This document shows, one piece after another, positions 1 through 7,649 of a stretch of 15,788 bases of DNA. Each line of letters starts with the position of its first letter. Positions within the stretch are counted from its first letter, which is position 1. This stretch comes from Alistipes sp. (lineage in GTDB: Bacteria > Bacteroidota > Bacteroidia > Bacteroidales > Rikenellaceae): positions 1-15,788 of the forward strand of contig JAFOZN010000157.1 in the NCBI GenBank assembly GCA_017391185.1, written 5' to 3'. The notes under the pieces were generated by a model, which searched no databases, was not told where the DNA came from, and worked only from the letters and a program-made list of their open reading frames with translations. The translations under genes were made by a program, and so were the position numbers.

Positions 1-1
1 G

Positions 2-856
2 GAACGCCCCGTAACATTCCCAATCAAGGATATGGCCGAGGCTCAGGCCGAGGTGGTACATTCACTCGCCAAGTGGAAGCGAGTGACGCTGGCAGAGTAC
101 GAAGTCCCCAACGGCTATGGTATCATTACCGATATGAATGCCATTCGCGCCGATGAGGAGTTGGACAATCTACACTCGCTCTATGTCGATCAGTGGGATT
201 GGGAACGTGTGATGCCTGAGGAATCTCGTACGGTGGATTACCTCAAGCGCATCGTGGAGCGTATCTATGGGGCTATCCTACGCACCGAGTATCATATCTG
301 CGAGACATATCCGCAGATTGAGCCATTTTTGCCCGAAGAGATTAAGTTTATCCACGCCGAAGAGCTTCTGCAACGCTACCCTACACTCTCAGCCAAAGAG
401 CGAGAGGATGCCATCTGCAAGGAGTACGGTGCAGTATTTATCATTGGTATCGGTTGCGAGCTCACCAATGGCGAAAAGCACGACAACCGCGCACCCGATT
501 ATGACGATTACTCTACTATCTGCTCAGATAGCGGTTTGGCGGGATTGAACGGCGATTTGCTGATATGGTATCCTGTTTTGGAGCGCTCTATCGAGCTGTC
601 GTCTATGGGAATCCGTGTAAACCGAGAGGCTTTGGAGCGTCAGCTTCAGCAAAGTGGCAAGGAGGATCGCAAGAGCCTCTACTTCCACCGCCGACTCTTA
701 GAGGGAACACTCCCCCAATCCATCGGCGGAGGTATCGGTCAGAGCCGACTCTGTATGATCTTGTTGCACAAGGCTCATGTGGGCGAAACCCAATCGAGCA
801 TCTGGCCCGACAATATGCGCAAGGCATGCCGAGAAGCAGGAATGACGCTGATATAA
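2..856 (+). CDS. asnA: Aspartate--ammonia ligase AsnA (5' end outside window)
   Basis: This enzyme makes asparagine from aspartate, ammonia and ATP in the cytoplasm; it is related to class II aminoacyl-tRNA synthetases and is unrelated to the glutamine-dependent AsnB. The frame is already open at base 2 (reading ERPVTFPIKD before the first ATG at 32), and those residues align with the AsnA core, so the ATG at 32 is internal and the gene begins upstream. The visible 284 residues compare with about 330-345 for the family, so roughly 60 N-terminal residues are missing. AsnA motifs seen in order are VVHSLAKWKR, LYVDQWDWERV, RAPDYDDYST, GLNGDLLIW, ELSSMGIRV and, near the C-terminus, GGGIGQSR, the ATP-binding motif 3 region. 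The stop is TAA at 854-856, directly before a hairpin shared with the converging recQ. Identification is firm. Confidence 0.96.
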   Translation, partial: ERPVTFPIKDMAEAQAEVVHSLAKWKRVTLAEYEVPNGYGIITDMNAIRADEELDNLHSLYVDQWDWERVMPEESRTVDYLKRIVERIYGAILRTEYHICETYPQIEPFLPEEIKFIHAEELLQRYPTLSAKEREDAICKEYGAVFIIGIGCELTNGEKHDNRAPDYDDYSTICSDSGLAGLNGDLLIWYPVLERSIELSSMGIRVNREALERQLQQSGKEDRKSLYFHRRLLEGTLPQSIGGGIGQSRLCMILLHKAHVGETQSSIWPDNMRKACREAGMTLI

Positions 857-857
857 C

Positions 858-903
858 AAAGAATTAGGGTGTTTAACAGTTTTGTTAAACACCCTAATTC
901 TTT
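858..903. terminator. Bidirectional terminator between convergent asnA and recQ
   Basis: Arms at 858-877 and 884-903 are exact reverse complements (20 bp); one more A-T pair gives 21 bp with a 4-base loop. The left arm starts with AAAG and the right arm ends in CTTT, so each strand has a short U-run at its 3' side. The hairpin begins 2 bases after the asnA stop and lies 13 bases beyond the recQ stop, so it can end transcripts from both directions. Confidence 0.88.
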
Positions 904-916
904 ACTCTTATATTAC

Positions 917-3109
917 TTAATTTCCTACCTCGCAAAGGAACTTGATACGCACCAAGCGAATCTCCTCCTCGGTGTAATCCGAGCCAAGCTCCTCAATGGC
1001 TGCATCCAAAGAGTCACTCTCGGCATCCTCCTTGAAATATAGGTAAATATCCTCAGCCTTATCCTCATCCATATATTTATTAATATAGTACGAGATATCG
1101 AGCTTAGTACCCGAATTGACAATACCCTCAACCTCGGACAAAACCTCATCGAACTCCAGATTCTTGGCTCTGGCGATATCCTCAAAATCCATCTTACGGT
1201 CGATAGATTGGATGATAAATATCTTATTTCCCGACTTGTTGGCCACACCCTTAACGACCATATCCTGTGGACGGATGATATCCTTCTCCTCGACATAGGC
1301 CTTGATGAGCTTAACGAACTCCTCACCAAACTTCTTAGCCTTACCTGCTCCCACGCCTGAGATATTCTGCATCTCCTCGATAGTGATCGGGTATTGGATA
1401 GACATATCCTCCAACGATGGATCTTGGAAAATCACAAATGGTGGCAAATCGTGCTTCTTAGCGACCTTCTTACGCAGGTCTTTGAGCATAGAGAATAGCT
1501 CCTCATCTGCTGCACCACCCTTACCAATCTGTGCTGATACGATCTGCTCTTCCTCCTCCTGCTCCTCGTAATTGTGGTCAAGAGTGATAGTGACAGGCAT
1601 AGGTGATGAGATATATTTCAAACCCTTATCGTTAATAGACAAAAGGCCATAGTTCTCAATACTCTTATCCACCAACCCCATAATCAAGGCTTGACGCATC
1701 ACCGCACCCCAGAATTTGGCATCGTGCTCTGCACCCTTGCCAAACCATGAGAGTTTATTGTGAGAGTAGCTCTTGACCTGAGCCGTAACCTTACCTATCA
1801 AAACCGCAGCCAAGTGATCAACCTTGAATTTATCGCCAATAGCCTCCAGAGTCTGCAACGCAAGTTTCATTTCGGCCTGAGCATTCACCTTTGGCTTAGG
1901 ATTTACACAGTTATCGCACGCACCGCAATTAGACTCGCCATACTCCTCTCCGAAATAGTGCAAAAGTGTCTTACGGCGACACATAGAACTCTCAGCATAG
2001 GATACGGTCTCCAACAAGAGCAATTTACCAATCTCCTGCTCGGCCAAAGGCTTACCCTGCATGAATTTCTCCAACTTCTGGATATCCTTATAGCTATAGA
2101 AAGTCAAACAGTGTCCCTCGCCACCATCTCGGCCTGCACGACCTGTCTCTTGGTAATATCCCTCCAGAGATTTTGGTATATCATAGTGGATAACATAGCG
2201 TACATCGGGCTTATCAATACCCATACCGAAAGCTATGGTGGCAACGATCACATCCACCCTCTCCATCAAGAAGTCATCTTGATTATTAGCACGCGTCTGG
2301 GCATCCATACCCGCATGGTATGCCAAAGCCTTTATACCATTAGCCATCAATAACTCGGCCAACTCCTCTACCTTTTTACGACTCAGGCAATAGATAATAC
2401 CACTCTTGCCCGGACGTTGCTTAATGAAACGAATTATGTCGTGATCGGCATTATGCTTAGGACGAATCTCATAGAAAAGATTCGAGCGATTGAACGAAGA
2501 TTTAAACACCGCAGCATCACTCATACCCAGATTCTTCTGGATATCCATCTGCACCTTAGGCGTAGCGGTAGCAGTGAGTGCAATCAGCGGAGCCTGACCA
2601 ATATCATTGATAATAGGACGGATACGGCGATACTCTGGGCGAAAATCGTGTCCCCACTCCGAAATACAGTGAGCCTCATCTATGGCATAGAACGAGATCT
2701 TGATCTTACGCAGGAATGCTACATTATCCTCCTTGGTCAAAGATTCAGGCGCAAAATAGAGCAATTTGGTCTTTCCATCCAAAACATCCTGACGTACCTG
2801 ATTGATCGCTGTCTTGTTGAGCGATGAGTTCAAGAAATGGGCAATACCCGACTCAGTAGAGAATGTACGCATGGCATCGACCTGATTCTTCATCAAGGCG
2901 ATAAGTGGCGAGATAATAATTGCCACACCGTCCATAATCAGGGCGGGGAGCTGATAACAAAGTGATTTACCACCTCCTGTCGGCATCAAGACAAAGGTGT
3001 CTCTACCCGAAAGAAGATTGCGAATAACTGCCTCTTGATTACCCTTAAAAGAGGTGAATCCGAAGTACTCCTTCAATTTGTCATGCAATAACGTACTATC
3101 CTGCTCCAT
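917..3109 (-). CDS. recQ: ATP-dependent DNA helicase RecQ
   Basis: RecQ is a 3'-5' superfamily 2 helicase acting in recombination and replication-fork repair. From the ATG at 3109 the protein is 730 residues. Visible motifs: Walker A TGGGKS around residues 44-49, DEAH at 144-147, TATAT near 179, QETGRAGRDG at 320-329 (motif VI), and the zinc cysteines (C377, then CxxCxxC at 395-401). A winged-helix region and an HRDC-like segment with GVGAGKAKKFGEEF follow, then an acidic C-terminal extension typical of Bacteroidetes RecQ. An in-frame ATG at 3163 would add 18 residues, but a TATCTTTG -7 box sits immediately before it, so transcripts would begin at or inside that codon. The ATG at 3109 has AGGAT 7 bases upstream and gives the usual family length. 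The gene converges on asnA and diverges from lptB. Confidence 0.96.
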   Translation of the reverse strand: MEQDSTLLHDKLKEYFGFTSFKGNQEAVIRNLLSGRDTFVLMPTGGGKSLCYQLPALIMDGVAIIISPLIALMKNQVDAMRTFSTESGIAHFLNSSLNKTAINQVRQDVLDGKTKLLYFAPESLTKEDNVAFLRKIKISFYAIDEAHCISEWGHDFRPEYRRIRPIINDIGQAPLIALTATATPKVQMDIQKNLGMSDAAVFKSSFNRSNLFYEIRPKHNADHDIIRFIKQRPGKSGIIYCLSRKKVEELAELLMANGIKALAYHAGMDAQTRANNQDDFLMERVDVIVATIAFGMGIDKPDVRYVIHYDIPKSLEGYYQETGRAGRDGGEGHCLTFYSYKDIQKLEKFMQGKPLAEQEIGKLLLLETVSYAESSMCRRKTLLHYFGEEYGESNCGACDNCVNPKPKVNAQAEMKLALQTLEAIGDKFKVDHLAAVLIGKVTAQVKSYSHNKLSWFGKGAEHDAKFWGAVMRQALIMGLVDKSIENYGLLSINDKGLKYISSPMPVTITLDHNYEEQEEEEQIVSAQIGKGGAADEELFSMLKDLRKKVAKKHDLPPFVIFQDPSLEDMSIQYPITIEEMQNISGVGAGKAKKFGEEFVKLIKAYVEEKDIIRPQDMVVKGVANKSGNKIFIIQSIDRKMDFEDIARAKNLEFDEVLSEVEGIVNSGTKLDISYYINKYMDEDKAEDIYLYFKEDAESDSLDAAIEELGSDYTEEEIRLVRIKFLCEVGN

Positions 3110-3164
3110 CGCTATAATCCTAAAATCAAATGATATAAGGTTTCTTGAAATATCAATTTTCATT

Positions 3165-3172
3165 CAAAGATA
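3165..3172 (-). promoter_or_regulatory. Promoter -7 box for recQ
   Basis: On the minus strand this reads TATCTTTG, an exact match to the Bacteroidetes -7 consensus TAnnTTTG. No clear TTTG -33 element is seen at the expected distance. The implied transcription start is near 3158-3162, giving a leader of about 50 bases to the ATG at 3109. Confidence 0.55.
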
Positions 3173-3195
3173 AAACTTTTTTTGGAAAAAATTGA

Positions 3196-3203
3196 TAACT
3201 TTG
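3196..3203 (+). promoter_or_regulatory. Promoter -7 box for the lptB operon
   Basis: TAACTTTG matches the Bacteroidetes -7 consensus TAnnTTTG exactly and lies 19 bases before the lptB ATG. The -33 element is not recognisable; a TTTG at 3181-3184 is too close. It is only 23 bases from the opposing recQ box, so the two promoters overlap. Confidence 0.5.
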
Positions 3204-3222
3204 TAAAAAATTTTCAAGCATT

Positions 3223-4017
3223 ATGCGACTTTTTACGAGCGAATTGGTAAAGAAATATAAGTCACGCACTGTGGTTAACCATGTTACCATAGATGTTAAG
3301 CAGGGCGAGATTGTAGGTCTGCTCGGCCCAAATGGAGCTGGAAAGACCACTACCTTTTATATGATAGTAGGACTTATCAAACCCAACGAGGGACAGATAT
3401 TTCTGGAGGATGACAACGGTAAGATCAGCGAGCTCACCAACGAGCCTGTATATCGCCGTGCCCAGATGGGTGTGGGATATTTGGCTCAGGAGGCCTCTGT
3501 TTTCCGCCGTCTGAGTGTAGAGGATAATATCAAGGCTGTATTGGAGATGACGTCCTTCAGCAAGGAGTATCAGCGTGAGCGTTGCGAATCGCTCATCGAG
3601 GAGTTCCGCTTGCAGAAGGTGCGCAAGAGTTTAGGTATCCAGCTTTCGGGAGGAGAGCGCCGCCGTACCGAGATCGCTCGCGCAGTAGCCATCAATCCTG
3701 CATTTATTTTGCTTGATGAGCCTTTTGCGGGAGTGGACCCTATTGCGGTAGAGGATATTCAGAGCATCGTTGCTACGCTTAAGAATAAGAATATCGGCGT
3801 AATCATCACCGACCACAACGTGGATGAGACTTTGGAGATTACCGACCGCACTTATCTACTCTACGAGGGTAAGATCCTCAAAACGGGTACTGCCGAAGAT
3901 TTGGCTAACGATGAGATGGTAAGAAAGGTTTACTTGGGTAAGAACTTCGAGTTGCGCCGTAAGCCAAGTTTCGCCATGCAAAAGATACAAGAGCAACAAG
4001 AACAAGAAAACAAATAA
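3223..4017 (+). CDS. lptB: LPS export ABC transporter ATPase LptB
   Basis: LptB is the cytoplasmic ATPase of the LptB2FG transporter, which extracts lipopolysaccharide from the inner membrane and drives it across the periplasmic bridge. The 264-residue protein has all ABC motifs: Walker A GPNGAGKT at 35-42, Q-loop Q89 in GYLAQE, signature LSGGE at 141-145, Walker B FILLDEP at 161-167, and switch histidine H198 in ITDHNV. The stretch GYLAQEASVFRRLSVEDNI and the DHNVDETL segment are characteristic of LptB rather than of general amino-acid or lipid importers. The C-terminus carries a Gln/Glu-rich tail of about 14 residues (MQKIQEQQEQENK) beyond the usual end. The ATG at 3223 is the first possible start downstream of the -7 box. 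It heads a dense gene run; the next gene starts 28 bases after its stop. No other lpt gene is in the window. Confidence 0.95.
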   Translation: MRLFTSELVKKYKSRTVVNHVTIDVKQGEIVGLLGPNGAGKTTTFYMIVGLIKPNEGQIFLEDDNGKISELTNEPVYRRAQMGVGYLAQEASVFRRLSVEDNIKAVLEMTSFSKEYQRERCESLIEEFRLQKVRKSLGIQLSGGERRRTEIARAVAINPAFILLDEPFAGVDPIAVEDIQSIVATLKNKNIGVIITDHNVDETLEITDRTYLLYEGKILKTGTAEDLANDEMVRKVYLGKNFELRRKPSFAMQKIQEQQEQENK

Positions 4018-4045
4018 AAAAGGAACCAACTACCTAACCTTAAAT

Positions 4046-5296
4046 ATGGATAAAAGCGTCTCCGCGGGGTGCGTAAAGGGAATTATAGCTCCGCCAAGTT
4101 CAAAGAGTTATGCTCAACGAGCCATAGCATTGGCTCTACTCTCTCAAGGCAAGAGTATTCTTCGCAACATTGAGTTCTGCAAAGATACTCGTTCGGCACT
4201 ATCATGTATCGAGGCTTTGGGTGCCAAGGTTGAGATTCTTGACGAAAGCACGATAGCTATCGAGGGTGGATTACGCCCACTCTCCAACACTTTGCATGTG
4301 GGAGAATCTGGATTGGCTACCCGACTATTTACCCCTATAGCCTCGCTGTGGCATGAAGCAATCACCATCCAAGGCGAAGGTACGCTTCTTCATCGTCCAA
4401 TGATTATGATGATCGAGCCCCTCAGAGCTTTAGGCGTAGAGGTGCGTGATGGCGGTGGATACCTGCCTATCGAGGTCAAAGGGCCTATCCATGGCGGAGA
4501 GATTGAGGTAGATGGTAGTATATCGTCTCAATTTATCACAGGATTGCTTCTTTCATTGCCACTGGCCGAAGAGGACACTACGTTACACGTCACATCCCCT
4601 GTTTCGACACCTTATATTGACATGACTATCGATACGGCTCGCATATTTGGTATCGAGATTATGCAAAAGGAGGGTGATTACACCGAATTTTTCATCGAAG
4701 GTGGTCAGAAATACACCCCTACCGATATCTCGATAGAGGGCGATTGGAGTGGCGCATCGACTATACTCGTTGCGGGAGCTATTGCGGGAGAGGTTACCGT
4801 AAAGAATATCTCTACCCTATCCAAGCAGGCCGACACAGCTATTATCAGAGCTTTGGAGAGGGCTGGTGCAGGCATCATTATTGAGCATGATTCTATCACC
4901 GTATCAAAACGCCCGCTCAAAGCATTCACATTTGACGCAACAAACTCTCCAGATCTCTTCCCTGCTCTTGCAGCATTGGCAGCGGCAGCAGAAGGCGTAT
5001 CGACCATCATCGGCACATCGCGCCTGAGTCATAAGGAGAGTGACCGCGCCGAGACTCTGCGTCAGGAGTATGAGAAGTTGGGAATCGAGATTGATATCAG
5101 CCAGGAGGATGTAATGACAATCCGAGGCGGTAAGATCAAACCTGCAACAGTATTCAGCCATGGAGATCACCGTATCGCCATGTCATTGGCCGTATCGGCT
5201 CTCAGGTGCGATGGTGAGGTTGTTATCGAGCAGGCAGAGTGTGTCGAGAAGAGCTATCCGACATTCTTTGAGGATTTGGAATCAATAATTGAGTAA
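4046..5296 (+). CDS. aroA: 3-phosphoshikimate 1-carboxyvinyltransferase (EPSP synthase) AroA
   Basis: AroA condenses phosphoenolpyruvate with shikimate-3-phosphate, the sixth step of the shikimate pathway. The protein has 416 residues, slightly under the usual 425-450. Recognisable substrate residues (assigned by recalled comparison with the E. coli enzyme): K20 and S21 in PPSSKSYAQRA, SSQ at 160-162, the catalytic aspartate D303 in TNSPDLFPA, K330 and E331 in SHKESDR, R376 in DHRIAMS, and K402 in EKSYPTFF. The PEP/glyphosate loop, GNAGTAMRPL in E. coli, reads GESGLATRLF at 86-95: the glycine and arginine are kept, while the Thr and Pro positions are both Leu. Catalytic residues are intact, so the enzyme is expected to be active. 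It is followed 3 bases later by aroC, the next pathway enzyme, which implies co-translation. Confidence 0.95.
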   Translation: MDKSVSAGCVKGIIAPPSSKSYAQRAIALALLSQGKSILRNIEFCKDTRSALSCIEALGAKVEILDESTIAIEGGLRPLSNTLHVGESGLATRLFTPIASLWHEAITIQGEGTLLHRPMIMMIEPLRALGVEVRDGGGYLPIEVKGPIHGGEIEVDGSISSQFITGLLLSLPLAEEDTTLHVTSPVSTPYIDMTIDTARIFGIEIMQKEGDYTEFFIEGGQKYTPTDISIEGDWSGASTILVAGAIAGEVTVKNISTLSKQADTAIIRALERAGAGIIIEHDSITVSKRPLKAFTFDATNSPDLFPALAALAAAAEGVSTIIGTSRLSHKESDRAETLRQEYEKLGIEIDISQEDVMTIRGGKIKPATVFSHGDHRIAMSLAVSALRCDGEVVIEQAECVEKSYPTFFEDLESIIE

Positions 5297-5299
5297 GGA

Positions 5300-6280
5300 A
5301 TGAACTCTTGGGGTAATATATTTAGAATAAGTATTTGGGGAGAATCTCATGGTAAGCAGGTGGGAGTCTGTATTGACGGAGTCCCTGCGGGCATAGAGCT
5401 TTGCGAGGATGATTTTACCGTGGATTTATCTCGCCGCAGAGCAGGAGCTACGGGTACTACACCACGCAAGGAGGGTGATCAACCCCATATCGTTTCGGGA
5501 CTCTTCAACGGCTATACTACAGGATCTCCGCTGACAATAGAGTTCCTCAACGAAAATACACGTTCATCCGATTACTCCTCTCTGGAGAAGCACCCTCGCC
5601 CATCACATGCCGATTTGGTGGCACGCCAAAAGTGGGGAGGATATAACGATCCGCGAGGTGGAGGTCACTTCTCAGGACGTATCACATTGGGATTAGTTGC
5701 GGCAGGAGTCGTGGCTAAGAAGATTTTAGGCTCAGGAGTTGAATTCGCGACAAATATCATAGAGATTGGAGGTTGTCGAGACTCTCAATCCTTCGAAAAG
5801 ATAATAGAGCAGGCTCAGCGAGATCAAGACTCTGTGGGAGGCGTTGTGGAGTGCCGTATAAAAGGGGTCGCATCATCGCTCGGAGAGCCATTTTTTGACT
5901 CGGTAGAGAGTACAGCGGCTCACCTTCTCTTCTCCATCCCTGCCATCAAGGGTGTGGAGTTCGGCGCAGGATTCGAGGCTGCTCGAATGCGCGGATCGGA
6001 GCATAATGATATGATTATTGACGCCCATGGACATACCCAGACCAACCATGCTGGCGGTATTGTCGGAGGTATCACCAACGGTAATGAGATTATAGTACGT
6101 GCAGCAATCAAGCCTACCGCATCAATCTCCAAAGAGCAAGCGACATACAACTTTGAGCACAACGCCATAGAGCCACTCTCAATCAAGGGCCGTCACGATG
6201 CTTGTATTGCACTTCGCGCAGCGGTTGTCGTAGAGGCCGCTATGGCCATTGCATTGGCTGATCTTAAACTTAGAGCATAG
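5300..6280 (+). CDS. aroC: Chorismate synthase AroC (short, divergent form)
   Basis: AroC converts the AroA product EPSP to chorismate in an anti-1,4-elimination that needs reduced FMN. Family signatures are present: GESHG at 14-18 with catalytic H17, RPSHAD at 100-105 with the second conserved histidine H103, RGSEHND at 231-237, NHAGGIVGG at 249-257, and GRHDACIALRA at 297-307. The protein has only 326 residues against about 350-365 for most AroC; compared with the E. coli protein the shortfall lies mainly around residues 148-170, between the first half and the GGVVECRI strand. The flavin-loop region reads RGGGHFSGR at 119-127 rather than RGGGRSSAR. No frameshift is visible, so this looks like a natural compact variant. 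The ATG lies 3 bases after the aroA stop with a weak AAGG overlapping that stop. prmC starts 5 bases downstream. Confidence 0.94.
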   Translation: MNSWGNIFRISIWGESHGKQVGVCIDGVPAGIELCEDDFTVDLSRRRAGATGTTPRKEGDQPHIVSGLFNGYTTGSPLTIEFLNENTRSSDYSSLEKHPRPSHADLVARQKWGGYNDPRGGGHFSGRITLGLVAAGVVAKKILGSGVEFATNIIEIGGCRDSQSFEKIIEQAQRDQDSVGGVVECRIKGVASSLGEPFFDSVESTAAHLLFSIPAIKGVEFGAGFEAARMRGSEHNDMIIDAHGHTQTNHAGGIVGGITNGNEIIVRAAIKPTASISKEQATYNFEHNAIEPLSIKGRHDACIALRAAVVVEAAMAIALADLKLRA

Positions 6281-6285
6281 CAGAA

Positions 6286-7137
6286 GTGAAAGCCCGCCGT
6301 AGAGATATCATAAACCATATCGCCGAGCAGATCTCCTCTCTATATTCGATAGAGGAGTCTAAAATCATTGCCCGTAAGGTTGCATCGCATCTAAGTAATG
6401 AAGATGAACTAAAATATATCATTGAACCTTCCGAGGAGATCGTGATTGACGGGATAGAAGAGGTTCTAAATCAACTCAAAATGGCCCGTCCATTGCAATA
6501 TATTTTAGGCAAGGCGGAGTTTTTTTCGTTGGAGTTTTTCATCAGCGAAGGCGCATTGATTCCGCGACCAGAGACCGAAGAGCTTGTTATGTGGACTCTG
6601 GAGAGAGCTAAGGATTTCGAGAGGCCTCAGATTCTTGATCTTTGCACAGGCAGCGGGTGTATAGCTTTAGCGCTCAAAAGCGCCATAAAAGAGGCTAATG
6701 TTACGGCTGTCGATCTTTCGGATGATGCATTAAGCATAGCTCGCAAAAACGCAAACAAACTCAATTTAGAGGTAGAGATTATCAAGGAGGATGTGTTGCA
6801 AGGCATACCAAGTTTACAAGATAGGCGATTTGACATAATCGTCTCCAATCCTCCGTACATCCCCCAGCAAGAGATCACCCTGATGCATCCCAATGTAGTT
6901 GAACATGAGCCACATATGGCACTATTTGTAGATGATCATGATCCTTTGGTCTTCTATCGAGCCATCGCTCTCTCGGCGCAAAAGATGTTAAACAATGGGG
7001 GCTACCTACTCTTTGAGATTCACGAGAAATTGGGCGAGCAGACTTTTAAGCTACTCAAGGCAGAGGGTTTCAAAGATGTGGAATTACGCCACGACTTTAG
7101 AGGTAAACCAAGAATGATATGTTGCAGAAAAAAGTAG
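6286..7137 (+). CDS. prmC: Peptide chain release factor N5-glutamine methyltransferase PrmC
   Basis: PrmC methylates the glutamine of the GGQ motif in release factors RF1 and RF2 using S-adenosylmethionine, which improves translation termination. The 283-residue length fits the family. A helical N-terminal domain ends in QYILG at 71-75 and RPETE at 94-98, both typical of PrmC. The SAM-binding motif I DLCTGSGCIALAL is at 118-130, the acidic end of strand 2 is AVDLS at 141-145, and the catalytic NPPY is at 188-191 with the usual YIP after it. The start is a GTG at 6286, 5 bases after the aroC stop; this gives the expected full N-terminal domain, whereas the next in-frame ATG would remove much of it. 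The 3' end overlaps recX by 19 bases. Confidence 0.94.
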   Translation: MKARRRDIINHIAEQISSLYSIEESKIIARKVASHLSNEDELKYIIEPSEEIVIDGIEEVLNQLKMARPLQYILGKAEFFSLEFFISEGALIPRPETEELVMWTLERAKDFERPQILDLCTGSGCIALALKSAIKEANVTAVDLSDDALSIARKNANKLNLEVEIIKEDVLQGIPSLQDRRFDIIVSNPPYIPQQEITLMHPNVVEHEPHMALFVDDHDPLVFYRAIALSAQKMLNNGGYLLFEIHEKLGEQTFKLLKAEGFKDVELRHDFRGKPRMICCRKK

Positions 7138-7649
7138 AGATAAGCAAACCAACCAAGACTCCAGAGCAGGCTCTCGCCTCGCTTATGCGCCAATGTGCAC
7201 GTATGGAGCGTTGTTCAGGCGATGCTCTAAGACTCATGCGAGGGTGGCAAATCGAACCAAATAAAGCACAAGAGATACTGCAACAACTCATCAAAGATCG
7301 TTTCATAGATGATAGGCGTTATGCCGAAGCTTTTGTTCGCGAGAAAGTCTCACTCAGTGCATGGGGCGAGTATAAAATCAAGGCTACACTCAAACATAAA
7401 GGCATCTCAGAGGAGATAATTAGAGAGGCCTTGGAGTCTTCGGGTAATTTGCATGACACCGCAAGGCTTAAGGAGCGACTCAGTCGCAAACTGCGCACCG
7501 TAAAGTATAAAAACCTTTATGATCTGCGCACAAAACTCATCCGCTATGGACTCTCACTGGGGTTTAGCATGGATGATGTAATAAAAACAGTAGAAGATAT
7601 TACCAAAAACCACCCAACCGAACCAGAATGCGAAGAGAATTTCTTTTAA
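7119..7649 (+). CDS. recX: Regulatory protein RecX
   Basis: RecX binds RecA filaments and limits their growth, moderating recombination and SOS signalling. The 176-residue protein is helical and basic, as expected of three tandem three-helix repeats. The most diagnostic stretch is FIDDRRYAEAFVREK at 62-76, followed by the conserved glycine in WGEYKIKATLKHKGIS at 82-97. A third repeat is seen at about 112-165 (RKLRTVKYKNLYDLRTKLIRYGLS). It starts inside prmC (19-base overlap) and ends 22 bases into the next gene, so translation is probably coupled on both sides. recA is not in the window. The last residues are acidic and end in NFF. Confidence 0.9.
   Translation: MLQKKVEISKPTKTPEQALASLMRQCARMERCSGDALRLMRGWQIEPNKAQEILQQLIKDRFIDDRRYAEAFVREKVSLSAWGEYKIKATLKHKGISEEIIREALESSGNLHDTARLKERLSRKLRTVKYKNLYDLRTKLIRYGLSLGFSMDDVIKTVEDITKNHPTEPECEENFF

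Noticed and set aside
1760..2353. Plus-strand ORF of 197 codons inside recQ.
   Set aside because: It is antisense to the conserved helicase core, has no recognisable domain, and the recQ frame explains the sequence.
3110..3163. 18-residue N-terminal extension of RecQ from the ATG at 3163.
   Set aside because: A -7 promoter box abuts that ATG, and the extension exceeds the usual family length.
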